Of a stretch of 64,000 nt of DNA, positions 40,339 through 59,619 are shown one piece after another. Origin of the DNA: Cephalopachus bancanus (Eukaryota > Chordata > Mammalia > Primates > Tarsiidae); contig JAPVLO010000971.1 in the NCBI GenBank assembly GCA_027257055.1, positions 124,001 through 188,000 on the forward strand, in the 5' to 3' direction. Below the pieces are notes generated by a model. The model saw nothing but the letters and a program-made list of their open reading frames with translations. It was not told where the DNA came from and searched no databases. The position numbers and the translations under genes were made by a program. How positions within the stretch are numbered: the first letter of the stretch is position 1; every line of letters starts with the position of its first letter.

Positions 40339-40434
40339 ACTTTTTTTTTGAGTTGGAGTCTGACTCTGTCACCCCGGGAGCGGCCACTGCACTCCAGTCT
40401 GGGAGGCAGAGTGAGACTCCAACTCAAAAAAAAA
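40339..40434. repeat. back-to-back inverted Alu 3' ends (hairpin)
   Basis: An antisense Alu end (T9 gagttggagtctgactctgtcacc) is joined directly to a sense Alu end (ccgggagcggccactgcactccag...gagtgagactccaactcaaaaaaaaa). The outer arms are complementary over about 28 bases with one mismatch. Confidence 0.9.
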
Positions 40435-40511
40435 ATTGGTCTAGTTCTATCCAGAGTGTATACCTTTGGTATATACATATGGAGGGAGAGAAAGAAAAAT
40501 TAAGGTTTCAG

Positions 40512-40806
40512 GGACAGGGCCCAGTGGCTCAGGCCTGTAATCCCAGCATTTCAGGAAGCTGAGACAGAAGGATTGCTTGAGTCCAGGAGTTCGAGACCAG
40601 CCTGAACAACATAGTGAGACCCTGCATCTACAAAAAATTAAAAAATCAGTCAGGTGTGGTGGCCCGCACCTGTAGTCCCAGCTACTTGGAAGGCTGAGGA
40701 GGGAGGATCAACTGAGTCCAAGAGGTCAAGGCTGTGGTGAGCCATGATCGTGCCATTGCACTCCAGCCTGGGCAACAGAGTGAGACCCCAACTTGGGAAA
40801 AAAAAG
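40512..40806 (+). repeat. Alu SINE (older type)
   Basis: 'gggacagggcccagtggctcaggcctg' to 'gcaacagagtgagaccccaact'. GGTTTCAGGGA / GGATTTCAGGGA flanks are the target duplication. Confidence 0.94.
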
Positions 40807-40889
40807 GATTTCAGGGAGGAGGTAGGGGGCCCCCAAAAGTTCTCAGTACTTGAATACTCTCCTCACCCACTGCTTAGAACCAGCCCAGC

Positions 40890-41035
40890 AGATGGATGCT
40901 GCTCTCTGTATCTTATCCATGAGAAAACTGAGCTTAGGACATTGAGTAAGTTGCCTAAGGTACTCAGATGCAAAAGGCAGCACTTGGGTCGTGCACAGCC
41001 AGGACCCTATCTGTTCCTTCCCCATGCCATCAGCT
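40890..41035 (+). repeat. MIR SINE
   Basis: 'tatcttatccatgagaaaactgagcttaggacattgagtaagttgcctaaggtactcagatgc' is sense MIR. Confidence 0.75.
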
Positions 41036-41171
41036 CGAAAGGCAGGGAACACCTCGGACAGGCATGTGGTGTGAAGACTGAGCCATGGAATTTTCCCTGC
41101 GATGTTTCCTCAACAGTCACTTTAACTAAGGGAACAAGCAAATGAGTCTGTGTGACATTAAAAAATGTATA

Positions 41172-41466
41172 TCAGCCGGGCTCGGTGGCTCAGCCTGTAA
41201 TCCCGCGCTTTGGGAGGCCGAGGTGAGTGAGTTGCCTGAGCCCGTGGGTTCGAGCCCGCCTGGGCAACTTGTCAAGACTCATCTCTACAATAAATCAAAA
41301 ACCAGCCGGGCGTGGTAGCGCGCGCCTGTAGTTCCAGCTACTCGGGAGGCTGAGGTGGAAGGATCGCCGGAGCCCAGCAGGTCGAGGCTGCGGTGGCCGG
41401 GAGCGGCCACTGCACTCCAGTCTGGGTGACAGAGTGAGACTCCGACTCAAAAAAAAAAAAAAAAAT
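41172..41466 (+). repeat. Alu SINE, young-looking copy of the derived subfamily
   Basis: 'agccgggctcggtggctcagcctgtaatcccgcgctttggg', right arm 'ggaggctgaggtggaaggatcgccggagcccagcaggtcgaggctgcggtggccgggagcggcc'. AAAAATGTATATC flanks both sides with hardly any decay. Confidence 0.96.
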
Positions 41467-41473
41467 GTATATC

Positions 41474-41790
41474 TAGGCCAGGCGTGGTATCTGATGCCTT
41501 TAATCTCAGCTTTGGGAGGTCAAGGCTGGAGGGTTGCTTAAGGCCAGGAATTCAAGACCAGCCTGGACAATATAGTGAGACCCTGTCTCTACAAAAAAAA
41601 AAAAAAAAAAGCCAGATGTAGTAGCACATGCCTGTAGTCCCAGTTACTCAGTAGGCTGAGGTGGAATGATCCCTTGAGCCCAGGAGTTTGATCATAGACC
41701 ACAGTGAGCTATGATTATGCCACCACATGCTAGCCTGGACAACAGAGCGAGACCCTGTCTCTGAAAAAATAAAAATAAAATAAAGAATAC
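41474..41790 (+). repeat. Alu SINE (older type)
   Basis: 'taggccaggcgtggtatctgatgcctttaatctc' to 'gacaacagagcgagaccctgtctctg' with an AAAAT tail. Confidence 0.93.
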
Positions 41791-42224
41791 ATCTTTAAAA
41801 TATTGCAAGTAAACTTGTAAAATAAAGAAAAACTTTATTGCTTGACCTAATCATCAATATCACCGCTCTTTGAATTTTGGGATATTTATTCATGGTCAAG
41901 AGCTCCCAGATCAGATGACTAATTCCTGCAAATCACTAGGTACCTGGATCATCATAATAGCTACTCAGTCAGTGGTACCGACTGACTATTATTTTTAGAC
42001 TCTGTTCTTAAAATTGATTCAGAGAAATATAATTATTGTATTCAGAATAGAAATCTTTATTTTTATTTTGCTGGTTCTTGGTAGATGCTACCATATTACT
42101 TTCAGTACTTTGAGCAATGTTTGAAAATATGTTTCCTCAACACACACGCTTTGGGTATTATACTTTTAAAATCTGCTAATGAACAGGTCAGTATGAACAC
42201 CTCAAGAATTTTAAAAAAAATTTA
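41791..42224. other. AT-rich intergenic stretch, nothing recognised
   Basis: Nothing supported. Confidence 0.4.
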
Positions 42225-42457
42225 ATTTACACAGCCACCCCAGCGTCAACCTGCTGGGCTCAGGCGATCCTTCCGCCTCAGCCTTCCAAGTAGCCGGAAC
42301 TACAGGCACATGCTACCATGCCTGGCTAATTGCTTGATTTATTGTAGACGTGAGGTCTTGTCAAGTTGCCAGGCTGGTCTCAAGCCTGTGGGTTCAGGCA
42401 ACCCTCTCATCTCGGCCTCCCAAAGTGCTGGGATTATAGACTTGAGCACCTGGCCGA
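42225..42457 (-). repeat. Alu SINE in antisense lacking its 3' end and tail
   Basis: Starts inside the right arm at 'acagccaccccagcgtcaacctgctggg' and ends at 'gcacctggcc'. The last about 55 bases and the A-tail of the element are absent. Confidence 0.92.
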
Positions 42458-43470
42458 GCTATTTTTCAATACTTTTTTTAAATAGTAGCTCTAGTGATAG
42501 TCTGTTAAATGTTCATGTCCTTTAGTTATTGGGTGGTTAACATTGTTAACCAGCTTATATAACTTCAATATGTAATAAATATATTAACCCTTTGTATGTC
42601 ACATTTGCTCATTTCTCAGTCTGTGGTCTACAACTTTGTCACATAAAAGCTGTTTGGTTTTATGGACTCAAATCTTTCAATTGCTTTGTGACCTTTTTTC
42701 CCTGCATAAACTTAAAACGTTGCCTTCTTCCAGAGTTTTACTGAATTACTGCTAAATTCTGTTTTCTTTTCTATCATTTGATTTTTAAAAATCTGTCTGA
42801 AACTAATTTTGGTGTATGATGTCCTGATTATTTTAGCTTGAGAATAGATTAACATCTGAAAGTCTATTCATCTCTCATTTTGTCTTTTTTCCCTCTAGAA
42901 TTTCCTTAACTTCTCTTGCTGTTTGTTCTTCTAGTCATTTTGTAAAGGTTCAGTGTTTGGGTTTTGATTTGGTGTTGTTAAACCTACACATTAATTTGGA
43001 AAGAACTGACATAATTAAAATATTGAGTTCTTCCATCCAGGGACGTTTGTCTCTGTGTATTCATGTCTTTCATCTTATTTTTTCTATAATGATGTTAACA
43101 CGAACTTATATCTTTTATATTCTCAATGCAGTTTTGCCTTTTTTCATATTGATCCTACAGATTTTGTTAGTTTAAAAAAAAACTTGTTGCAGTTGAGAAC
43201 AACATGCTTTTACCATTACATTTTCTAACTTTATTGCAAATGTATAAGAATACTATTGAATTCTGGGTGTTCTTATATTTGCTCTTTATTAACTCAAATG
43301 GCTGTTCAGTTGTTCTTTTTGGTGTTTCAAGGTATACAATGATATAATTAGCAAACATGGACAATTTGGTCTCTTTTCTAATACTTATACTTTTTTAGTT
43401 TTAAAGATGTGGGGGTACAATTCAGGATTAGGTATACAAGTGGTCATCGTACAGGTAAAAATACTTATAC
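42458..43470 (-). mobile_element. old L1 LINE in antisense
   Basis: 'cagtctgtggtctacaactttgtcacataaaagctg', 'gaaactaattttggtgtatgatg', 'cacattaatttggaaagaactgacataattaaaatattgagttcttccatccagggac' and 'ggtgtttcaaggtatacaatgat' follow antisense L1 order. Stops throughout. Confidence 0.75.
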
Positions 43471-43603
43471 TCCTTTGTTCTGTTTTGGGGCAATGCTTCA
43501 AAAGCAATAGCAAATAATTATGGGGGAGGAGAATATATTAAGTGATAAAACAGTGTATTTAGTATGACCCCCGACAGTATTAAAAATATGTGTATATATA
43601 AGT

Positions 43604-43895
43604 TTAGCCGGGTGTAGTGGCTTATACCTCTAATCCCAGCACTTTGGGAGGCAGAGGCAAGAGGATTGCCTGAGCCCAGGGTTTGAAACCAGCCTGGGCA
43701 ACTTGGCAAGACCTCATCTCTACAATAAATAAATTAGCTGGGCATGGTGGTGCATACTTGTGGTTCCAGCTACTTGGAAGGTTGAGGCGGAAAGATCACC
43801 TGAGCCTGGCAAGTTGAGGCTGCAGTGGCTGTGAACATGCCACTGCACTCCAGCCTGGGCGACAAGAGTGAGACTCGAACTTAAAAAAAAAGTTT
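43604..43895 (+). repeat. Alu SINE
   Basis: 'gccgggtgtagtggcttatacctc' to 'gggcgacaagagtgagactcgaactt' plus A9. AAGTTTA(G/C) flanks both sides. Confidence 0.94.
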
Positions 43896-44147
43896 ACACT
43901 AGTTTGTGAGCCTGACAGATATACACAGATGTGTTTATAGCAGCTGTCTCTGCATGGCAGGATTTGGTTGAATCTACTATTTTTTTGTTTATCCATATTT
44001 TCTAAACATTCTTTCTATGATGATCACGTTATTTTGATAATTTAAAAAATAACGGCAATTGTAATGCCTTTGTTGTGTCACTTTTAGGTGGATTATGTTG
44101 ACTGTGAGTTGAAACAGCTATTCTTTATCTGCTAAGGATATTTACAA

Positions 44148-44436
44148 TCTTTTTTTTTTAAATTAGGAGTCTCACTTCATCACCCAGCTGGAATGCAATG
44201 GCATGCTCATGGCCACCACAGCCTTGACCTGCTGGACTGAAGTGATCCTCCCGCCTCAGCCTTCCAAACAGATGGAACTATAGGCATGAGCTACCACGCC
44301 CGGCTAATTTTTGATTTATTGTAGAGACGAGGTCTCGCTAAGTTGCCTGGGCTGGTCTCAAACCCACAGGCTCCAGCAATCCACTCACCTTGGCCTCCCA
44401 AAGTGGCTCCCGGGCTGAGCCACTGAGCCCGGTCAA
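44148..44436 (-). repeat. Alu SINE in antisense
   Basis: 'tttttttttaaattaggagtctcacttcatcacccagctgg' to 'gggctgagccactgagcccggtc'. ACAATCTT flanks both sides. Confidence 0.94.
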
Positions 44437-44539
44437 CAATCTTATTTTTTTAAGGTTTTTTTTTAAAAATTAGAACTGAGTGTTGAATTTTGTCAAATGA
44501 TTTTTTTTTGGCAGCTGCGAAGATGATCACGGTTTCCTT

Positions 44540-44655
44540 TTGTCGTAACTGAGATATAGTCTAAATAAAGTAAAATGTGAGATCCTAGGGGTTCAGTCTG
44601 ATGTTTTTTGACAATTATACACACCCATGCAACCACCACTGCAAACAAGAAACAT
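44540..44655 (-). mobile_element. short L1-type fragment
   Basis: 'aactgagatatagtctaaataaagtaaaatgtgagatc...ttttgacaattatacacacccatgcaaccaccactgc' resembles the L1M 3'UTR piece seen in antisense at 5590. Confidence 0.5.
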
Positions 44656-52232
<7,577 letters not shown>

Positions 52233-53649
52233 CTAAATGGTGATGAGATGGAGGTAGGGGTAGGCATGGGAGGAAGGAAAAGCAAACAGAAGAGAGAAGT
52301 CAGTTGGATTCGTTCTCTTTTCACATTTCTGTTTGTCCCAGTGTCAGAACAGTCAAGGCCAGATCCTGATGTGCCGCATCCGGGCACGAGGCCAAGTCCG
52401 CTACATGACAAAGGAGAAAGTGACTGCTCAACATGCAACAGGAGGCACCACGACAAACCAGACGCACCAGAGAAGAGAGACACTCTTCAACAAACATGTC
52501 CACCTCACTCAGTCCTCACTGTGCCTGTCTCCAGAGTCGGTCGGGTGAAGGCCAGGAGAGACGTGGTTTACTCGTGGCTACTGTGGCCCAAACAGGCCTG
52601 CAGGAAGTCCTGAGCCCTAGCATCAAGGCAGTCTCCCATTTGGCGGAAGGGCTACGGAGGCAAGGCGGGAGCTCTTCACCCCCTCCCCTTGGTCCTCCAC
52701 TCTCACTGGAGCCAGGCCTCCGGGTACAGCTGCGTTTGCACCAATAAGCCTCTGCCCTTGGATGACAAATTAAGTTGAATTTTTTCCTCTTCTACTTAAA
52801 GGTTCAGCATGTTCCAGGAATTCAATTACATATAATGGATCTCACTCAATAGCAGCTGATGCCAGAGGCAAAAGCTCTTTGGATGTTACAAATAGTGGAT
52901 AGAATAAGGCCATTTCCTAAAAAATTGCAGCTGGCATCTGATGATGTCCCCGATTGGTCTGCATTGGAAATGGCCAAACAAATGTCACTGTTCGTAGGTC
53001 ATCTCATCTCTTATGAAAAAAAACTGAAGCAAGAGAAGCTGACTGAGCTCTTGGGAAGTTTGCTGTAGTAAAGCACATTGCCTAAACCACAGCTTGCTAC
53101 AGATTTTAAGAACTCTCACCAGGTGAGCTGACAGTAGGAGGTAGTTCAGGGTCCCAAGTGTGTTGCGTGAGTATAGCTTTTGCTGCAGGATGGCAGTTCT
53201 TTCAAGACAGGGATCTCTTAACGGCCACCAGAAAAAAGGCTGTCTCTGCCTCTTCTTGGGTCAAATTTATTATGCTGAACCCTCAAAGGGCAAGTTCAAA
53301 TTTGAAACTAGGGAACTTTGTGAGTCAAATTAACCACGGCCCCTCCACCTGCCAAACACTAGGTGGGTGAGCTATTGAGCTGAGTCTTAAATATTTATAC
53401 ATAGAATTATGTATTTTATGTAAATTATCTGATTAGTTGCTTTCTCCCCAACTAGGGCGTAAACTTGTCATGTGTGCCCTGTCATTGCTGTGCTCCCTCC
53501 AGCACTAGGCATAGCGCCTTGTACACAGAATGAGGGAGGGACCCCCCCCAAAAATTGGAATTATCTTTAGGGGGCAGTTCCCTTGTAGTGTAGGCTTCCC
53601 CCACTAGGTAAATGTTCTAGGAACCCACTGGCATCAGTGTAACAGCTAG

Positions 53650-54095
53650 CGTTGTTGTGAGAGGCTGTGTTTGGCTTCAGTGAATTTCTTTTTGGAGTCT
53701 TTCAACATATTTGCCCATTTCATGATGGGTGATTTACAAGCCCACCTGCTCACACTGTGCTGAGTGTTCAGCTGTTTTTCACCAAAAATGGCATGAACTG
53801 GTGCCCCAACCTCCCTATTCAGGCATTTTTGCTCTGAGCAACTTTTGTTTCTGTGGATGAAAAAAGTCCTCAAAGGGAAATGTTTTGCTGATGTGGAAGA
53901 GGTGAGACAAAAATGGCAGAAGCACTAAAAGGCATCAAAATTGATGAGTTCAAAAACTGTTTTGAGCAGTGGGAAAAGCATCTCAGTAGGTGTATTGCAT
54001 CAAACAGAGAGTACTTTGAAGGTGACTGAAGTGTAAACATGTAAGAATAAATGTATACTTTTAAAATAAATAAATTCCGATTTTTGTGGGTTCCC
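53650..54095 (+). pseudogene. mariner (Tc1/mariner) transposase relic, C-terminal part
   Basis: Translating across frames gives the order expected for a mariner transposase. Around 53735-53775 there is SPPAHTVLSVQLFFTKNGMN (family: NAPAHTALSVRQFLAKNGMT). Next comes QPPYSGIFALSNFCF (family: PPYSPDLAPCDFFLF, which holds the last catalytic Asp), then MKKVLKGKCFADVEEVRQK. From 53913 to 54029 an intact 38-codon stretch follows, MAEALKGIKIDEFKNCF then EQWEKHLSRCIASN, REYFEGD and a stop. An A/T-rich 3' end (aataaataaattccgattttt) fits a mariner terminus. At least two frameshifts and substitutions, including in the catalytic PPYSPDLAP motif, make it dead. It lies antisense within a CASK intron. Confidence 0.8.
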
Positions 54096-56054
54096 CCCAT
54101 AAGTGCTTAATAAATACTGGCGAAAGAACAAGCACTTGGCTGACTGATAACTGGTCATTATAGGGTTTTGTGAGTATTGAATCTATAATCAAGAGATAGC
54201 AATTCTACTAGGAAATGGGAGCCTAGGGTGACAGTGACAGAGCTCCAGAGAGAATAAAAGATGCAGTGCCTCTAGGGACTAGGAGTTGTAGTGCCCAGCA
54301 CTGGCTTAGGACCCCTTCTCTTCTCTGAGGGCCCTCTGTTAGCTGTGAGAGGCCCTTCCTGATGGGGCTGCTGAGAGACACAGGCATGCCTTGGCTCTGT
54401 GAGTGCAACTCTCAGGAAAGGAGACTGGAAGTCAGAGAAAGAGACTTGCTTGATTCCATCTTGACCACTACAGTGGGGATGGGCAGACAGACACAGCAGC
54501 GGTTGGGAACTCTATCTTTTCTATCAGGACACTCTGAACCAAGAACTCCTACCTGTTTCGTCATCTTCCTCTATAGGAATTTCAAAGCAGGACACAGCAC
54601 GCTTTGAATGTTAGTGTTAACTACTACAGTGTAGATAAGACCCCAGTTAACTGTCACCTCCTAAGGTCATATCAACACACATTCTGCTTGCACTTAAAAA
54701 GCATAGTATTTTCACTGTGGCTTTACTTTACAATCAACACAATGCAAAAAAAGCCATTTTTGGAAACGTGCATTCACCCAAAGACAGGAGTGCTTCCTAC
54801 CAGTATGAGAAGGAACAATTCCTACAATGTCAATCTCTGGGCTGGGGATTCTGTTTGAATATAAAGTCCTGGGCTTCAAAAATCACTAGCAGAGTTTATG
54901 ATTTGCTCAGAAATCTGGGCTGATGAAAACATTCAAGAAAATTTATGGCTGAAAGCATCAAATTTTTAACATAGGTCTCTTCATAGAAAAATAAAGATCC
55001 CTCTTAAGGATCTCATAAGATGAAGCTATATTTGTCAGTTTCTTCCTTGACAACAGCTTGTCTGTGTGCTTGACTCACACGTGAGCAGGGTTTAACTCAG
55101 TGAAAACAAAATGCCTTTATTCTAACAGCAAAAGCAGGGGTTTGTGGGAACAAAATGTCTACATTCTAAATCTATTAAAAGAAACAAGGCTGTATTTCAT
55201 TATCTCCTAGCTGGTACTTACAGGCAATTTTCTGCACCATTTTGGCAGCTATGGAAAATTAGTAAAGGGGCAGGAAAACAGGCAAAACAAACAAACAAAA
55301 AAAAACAAAGCAAAGATGATAATTCAAGAAAAATACATGGCAACCAAAGGATAAAAGCTAACCACAGTGTGGAGTTTCAAACATGCTTGTGTATTAAATA
55401 AGATGGAAAGTTAGAATTTTACAAAGAAACATACCTCTTACAAATGAAATAAAAAAATGACTGAGAATATGAGTAATATAGGTAAGTCTAATGTTTAATC
55501 TTTCTTAAAGGTACACAAAATGAAACTTTCCAAGCCTTGATTCAATTGTATTTAAGCTTTGGTGAGTTTAGGCCAGTATTTACTGAACAGAGCCAGGAGT
55601 CCTCTAATGGTTCCTAGAATCTGTGAAAGTAATGATCTTCAGGATAACTTTGTATAGGAGTCTACAGCAGATAGGCACCACTACACTTGCCAGACACACG
55701 ATAACTACCCTTTTTATCTGTTCAGCAACAGAAAGCCTTCTAAGTTGGCAGCCAACTCTCACAGGCACCAACTCTGTGGCAGCTGTTGACTTGAGTTGGC
55801 TTGACAGTGAACAGAGCTCATTTCTAGGTTTGGCAGTCTCCAGTAGCCTGAGAGAAATTCCCCATGGGTTCTACTCCAGGGGCTGCCTAGATCTCTTTAG
55901 GCAAAGCAGTCCTTGGCTCGGAGCTAGTTCCGGGGACTGCTGCTGCCTTAGCACAATCCTTATCATGAGAGGGAGTGGGTTAGTAGCCTTGGAAGGTGTC
56001 AGATGCCTGGGAAGCCTCTGGCCCAGTGGGGATGAGGGGGCTTATCCTCAGACT

Positions 56055-56342
56055 TTTTTTTTTTTTGAGTTGGAGTCTCACTCTGTCGCCCAGACTGGAG
56101 TGCAGTGGCCGCTCCCGGCCACTGCAGCCTCGACCTGCTGGGCTCCGGCGATCCTTCCGCCTCAGCCTTCCAAGGAGCCAGAATTACAGGCATGTGCTAC
56201 CACGCCCAGCTGATTTTTTGATTTATTGTAGAGATGAGGTCTCGCTGACTAGGCGGGTCTCGAACCCGCGGGCTCAGGCAATCCACTCACCTCAGCCTCC
56301 CAAAGGCGCGGGATTACAGGCTGAGCCACCGAGCCCGGTTTA
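56055..56342 (-). repeat. Alu SINE in antisense, derived subfamily, young-looking
   Basis: 'gagttggagtctcactctgtcgcccagactggagtgcagtggccgctcccggcc' to 'ggcgcgggattacaggctgagccaccgagcccgg'. TTATCCTCAGACTTT flanks both sides exactly (about 56042 and 56340). Confidence 0.96.
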
Positions 56343-56684
56343 TCCTCAGACTTTATAAGTGGACGTACTGATAAGGCCACAGACTGTCCCATGCACCATT
56401 CTATTCCATATCCTGTTTCATCAGAGTAGCTTTTTGCTGCAGATATAGACTGACATGCTTCATGCTATGCTGGGGACTAAGGCCTGAATTTGTCCAATGA
56501 TTCTGATCTCAGAAGAACCTGACTATTTACGCTTAAATCCTAATACTGAAAGAGGAACCCGAGCTCTGGAACTCTCACTATCCAGTATCAACAACAAAGC
56601 AGAACTTCGTTCATTTGTCTTAATGAGATAGGGCTTTGCTTTGAATGCATAACACACCTGGATCTTTACAATGGGGTGCGCTTA

Positions 56685-56816
<132 letters not shown>

Positions 56817-57884
56817 TTACAAGGAGAAATAACTAATGCGACTTTCAAATGAGTCTATACAGATTTATACAACTGAAAATTTCAAGTCCTTGGTTCAAAT
56901 TTTTGACAAGGTATTATTAATTTTACCAACTTTATATGTAACTTATATTTCTCTCTTCTAGAGGATAGGCAGTAGCCATCAGAAAATAAGTGGCAAACTG
57001 GACATTTTTCTCATGAATCTCAAGAATCAATCTGATTTATTTTCCTTCATAATGTTAACAATGATTATGTTGGTTAATGTTCATTTAGACCTGGTTATGA
57101 GTTGCAGCTTGAATTTGAATGGATAGGAAGTGCATTTGAGGGTAGACTTGGGCGTCGGGCTGGAGCCCACTCACAATTCAAACTTCAAATCGCTAACCAA
57201 GGATAGCAAATCCTAGTTGCTGTAACTGTGAGGGCTGTGTTCATACTTAGCTAAGGTCTTCTAAATTGTCCTGAGGAAAGACCCTGTGGGACTCACGGAG
57301 AAGGGGGGACCTTGCCCAGGACTGAAGTCAGGAGCCCCGAGGTTTGTTGTCTTAGCCCTGCCACTAGAGACACTGTGTGGTTGTGGGCAATGCGCAGGCC
57401 CACGAGTAAATGCTGCAGTCAAGGGAGAAGGACCTCTGAGGCCCCTTTCAGTTTGCTCCCAAGGCAATGAAAACCTCTAACCGCAAGTTACTAGTTTGCA
57501 TAGATGCATTGTAAAGCTGCAATCAGATGCTGTAGTTGATTCTGCTAAGGGATTACTGCTTCAGCTCCTCCTCTGGGAGGACATGATACTCTTGGAGGTT
57601 ATAAACTCCCTTCCAAGGAACAAAATCCAACACATCCAGGTACCCAGTTCACAAGTGACTGGCATATAATTAATTCACATGTGTGAGGGTAGATATCTTG
57701 CCGTCCTTTACACAAGAATTTCGCATGTCTATTCTGTTACCCACATGTTTTGCTTTTTAAATGCTCTTTATGTTTGCTTGCTTTGCCCTATTCCTATTGC
57801 TTCATCTTTTGCTTGGTTTATTGTAATAGCAATTAGATTGGTCACCCTGCCTCCAGTTTTGCTGCTTTCCAAGCCACACTTAAC

Positions 57885-58425
57885 CCTGCTACTAGAATAA
57901 TCTTTCTGAAATGTATATCTCTTCAACAGTTCCCTCTTGGCCTCAGGATAAAAGTATACTCCTCAGCATGAATGTCAGGTTTCTCTTTCACAAGTAGGCC
58001 CATGCTTATCTTCCTCAGCCTCTCTCTGACTCTTCCCTCCATGGATCAGCCTTACTGAAGTGCTTTCAGTTCCAGAAAGGGCCAGACTCTCTCTGGCTTC
58101 CTAGCCCTTTAACTTACTGCTCTCTGTGCCTGGACCGCCCATGCTCTCTTCCCCTCTCCTACTTGAACTTTTGCCTGGCTGAGTAATGCTTCAGAATTCA
58201 GTACTGATGCTCTTTTCTCTGGAAAGTTCTTTGTGAGTTCTGAGGACCTCCCGTGTGCTTCTGAAGTACCCATCACATTGGAAACCTAAGTCCCAAGGGA
58301 CAAGCAGGTATACTGGGACAAGCAGGTATACTCCTCGAGGGCAGGGGTGGTATCTTGTTTAGTTGTCTCCCTCATGCTCAATGTGGCACATGGCATAAAC
58401 TGTCTTTTTGATAAAATGCAAAAAC
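57885..58425 (+). repeat. L2 LINE 3' end
   Basis: 'cagttccctcttggcctcaggataaaagtatactcctcagcatg', 'ctgtgcctggaccgcccatgctctcttcc', 'ctcctcgagggcaggggtggtatcttgtttagttgtctcc' follow L2 order in sense. An exact 18-base tandem duplication sits at 58297-58332. Confidence 0.75.
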
Positions 58426-59196
58426 AGTAAATACAATTTGCACAGAATTTATCTTGTCTTTTCAGGCAAGTTCAACTAGAGAGCACTCTGCTCTCTTGGC
58501 TGAAGGGAGTTTCTTTGCATATACAGGCATGTAAGAGAAAATTTGATACTAAAGGTTCGAACTTTATTTTTTTAGTGCAAGGCTTACTTTCACTGGGATT
58601 ATATTTCTGAATTTTAGTTCCATGGTATCTTCTTGTGGGTTAAGGAATACTGGCACATTGTATCTATCCATCAAAGCTCTTTAATTGTTAAAGTCACAGG
58701 CTCAGATGCCTCTAGGAAGAAAGCTCTTCAAGTTTGCATATGTTAATTTTTGAAAGTGGTAACTGGCAATTTTTTTGCCAATCCTTTCGTGACTGCAGAC
58801 TTTAGCAAGGCATAAACATCATAAAAAAGTCCATATATAGCTCAACTGAGCTAACAAGGATCTTCACTTAGAAATGTCTTTTCTGTCAATACTGTCTTGG
58901 GATTTTTTCCCCTTCCTTCCTGTGTTCATAAATTAGGTGAATACAGGTCCAGTTGAGACATCAGTTTTCTCAACACTCCCCCCCCCGTCATATACACATA
59001 CACTTGTTCCATAGCCAGCTTCTAGGCAACTAAGATAAGAAAAACATTTCCACTTGCTTCTATCCATGAAGATACTTGAATGCCAGATGGAAGTCCATAC
59101 AGCCTGGGTGCTGAACAGAACCCACAGATGAAGTAGAGAATGACACCGTGGGCGCGAAATGTTTTTTTTTCTACTTAGTGACCCAGTCTGCTAGCT

Positions 59197-59619
59197 CAGC
59201 GGTCCCCAGCGTTTGTGGCATCAGGGACTGGTTTTGTGGAAGACAATTTTTCCATGGATGGGGGTGGAGGGCAAGAGATGTGCAGTTAAACCTCAATGCT
59301 AATGTCAATCTGTATTTGCAGTCACTCCTCAGTGCTAGCATCACCTCAGATCACTAGGCATTAGATTCTCATTAGGAATGCACAATCTAGATCTCTTGCA
59401 TGTGCAGTTCACAATAGAGTTTGCGCTCCTATGAGAATCTAATGCTGCCACTGATCTGACAGAAGGCAGAGCTCAGGTGGTAGTGTGAGCAATGGGGAGT
59501 GGCTATAAATACAGATGAAGCTTCTTCACACACTTGCCTCTCACCTCCTGCTGGGCAGCTCAGTTCCTAATAGGCCACGGACCAATACTGGTCCATGGCC
59601 CAGGGATTGGGGACCCCTG
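59197..59619. mobile_element. MER1-type hAT-Charlie nonautonomous DNA transposon, complete
   Basis: Terminal inverted repeats CAGCGGTCCCCAGCG ... TTGGGGACCCCTG, interior 'catcagggactggttttgtggaagacaatttttccatgg', 'cattagattctcattaggaatgcac', 'gctcctatgagaatctaatgctgccactgatctgac' and 'ggccacggaccaatactggtcc'. Perfect 8-base target duplication TGCTAGCT at 59189-59196 and 59620-59627. No coding region, as expected for MER1A/B. Confidence 0.95.

Noticed and set aside
55996..56358. 120-codon frame overlapping the CASK intron Alu
   Set aside because: It is the well-known translation of an antisense Alu ([15 protein letters not shown] type), not a gene.
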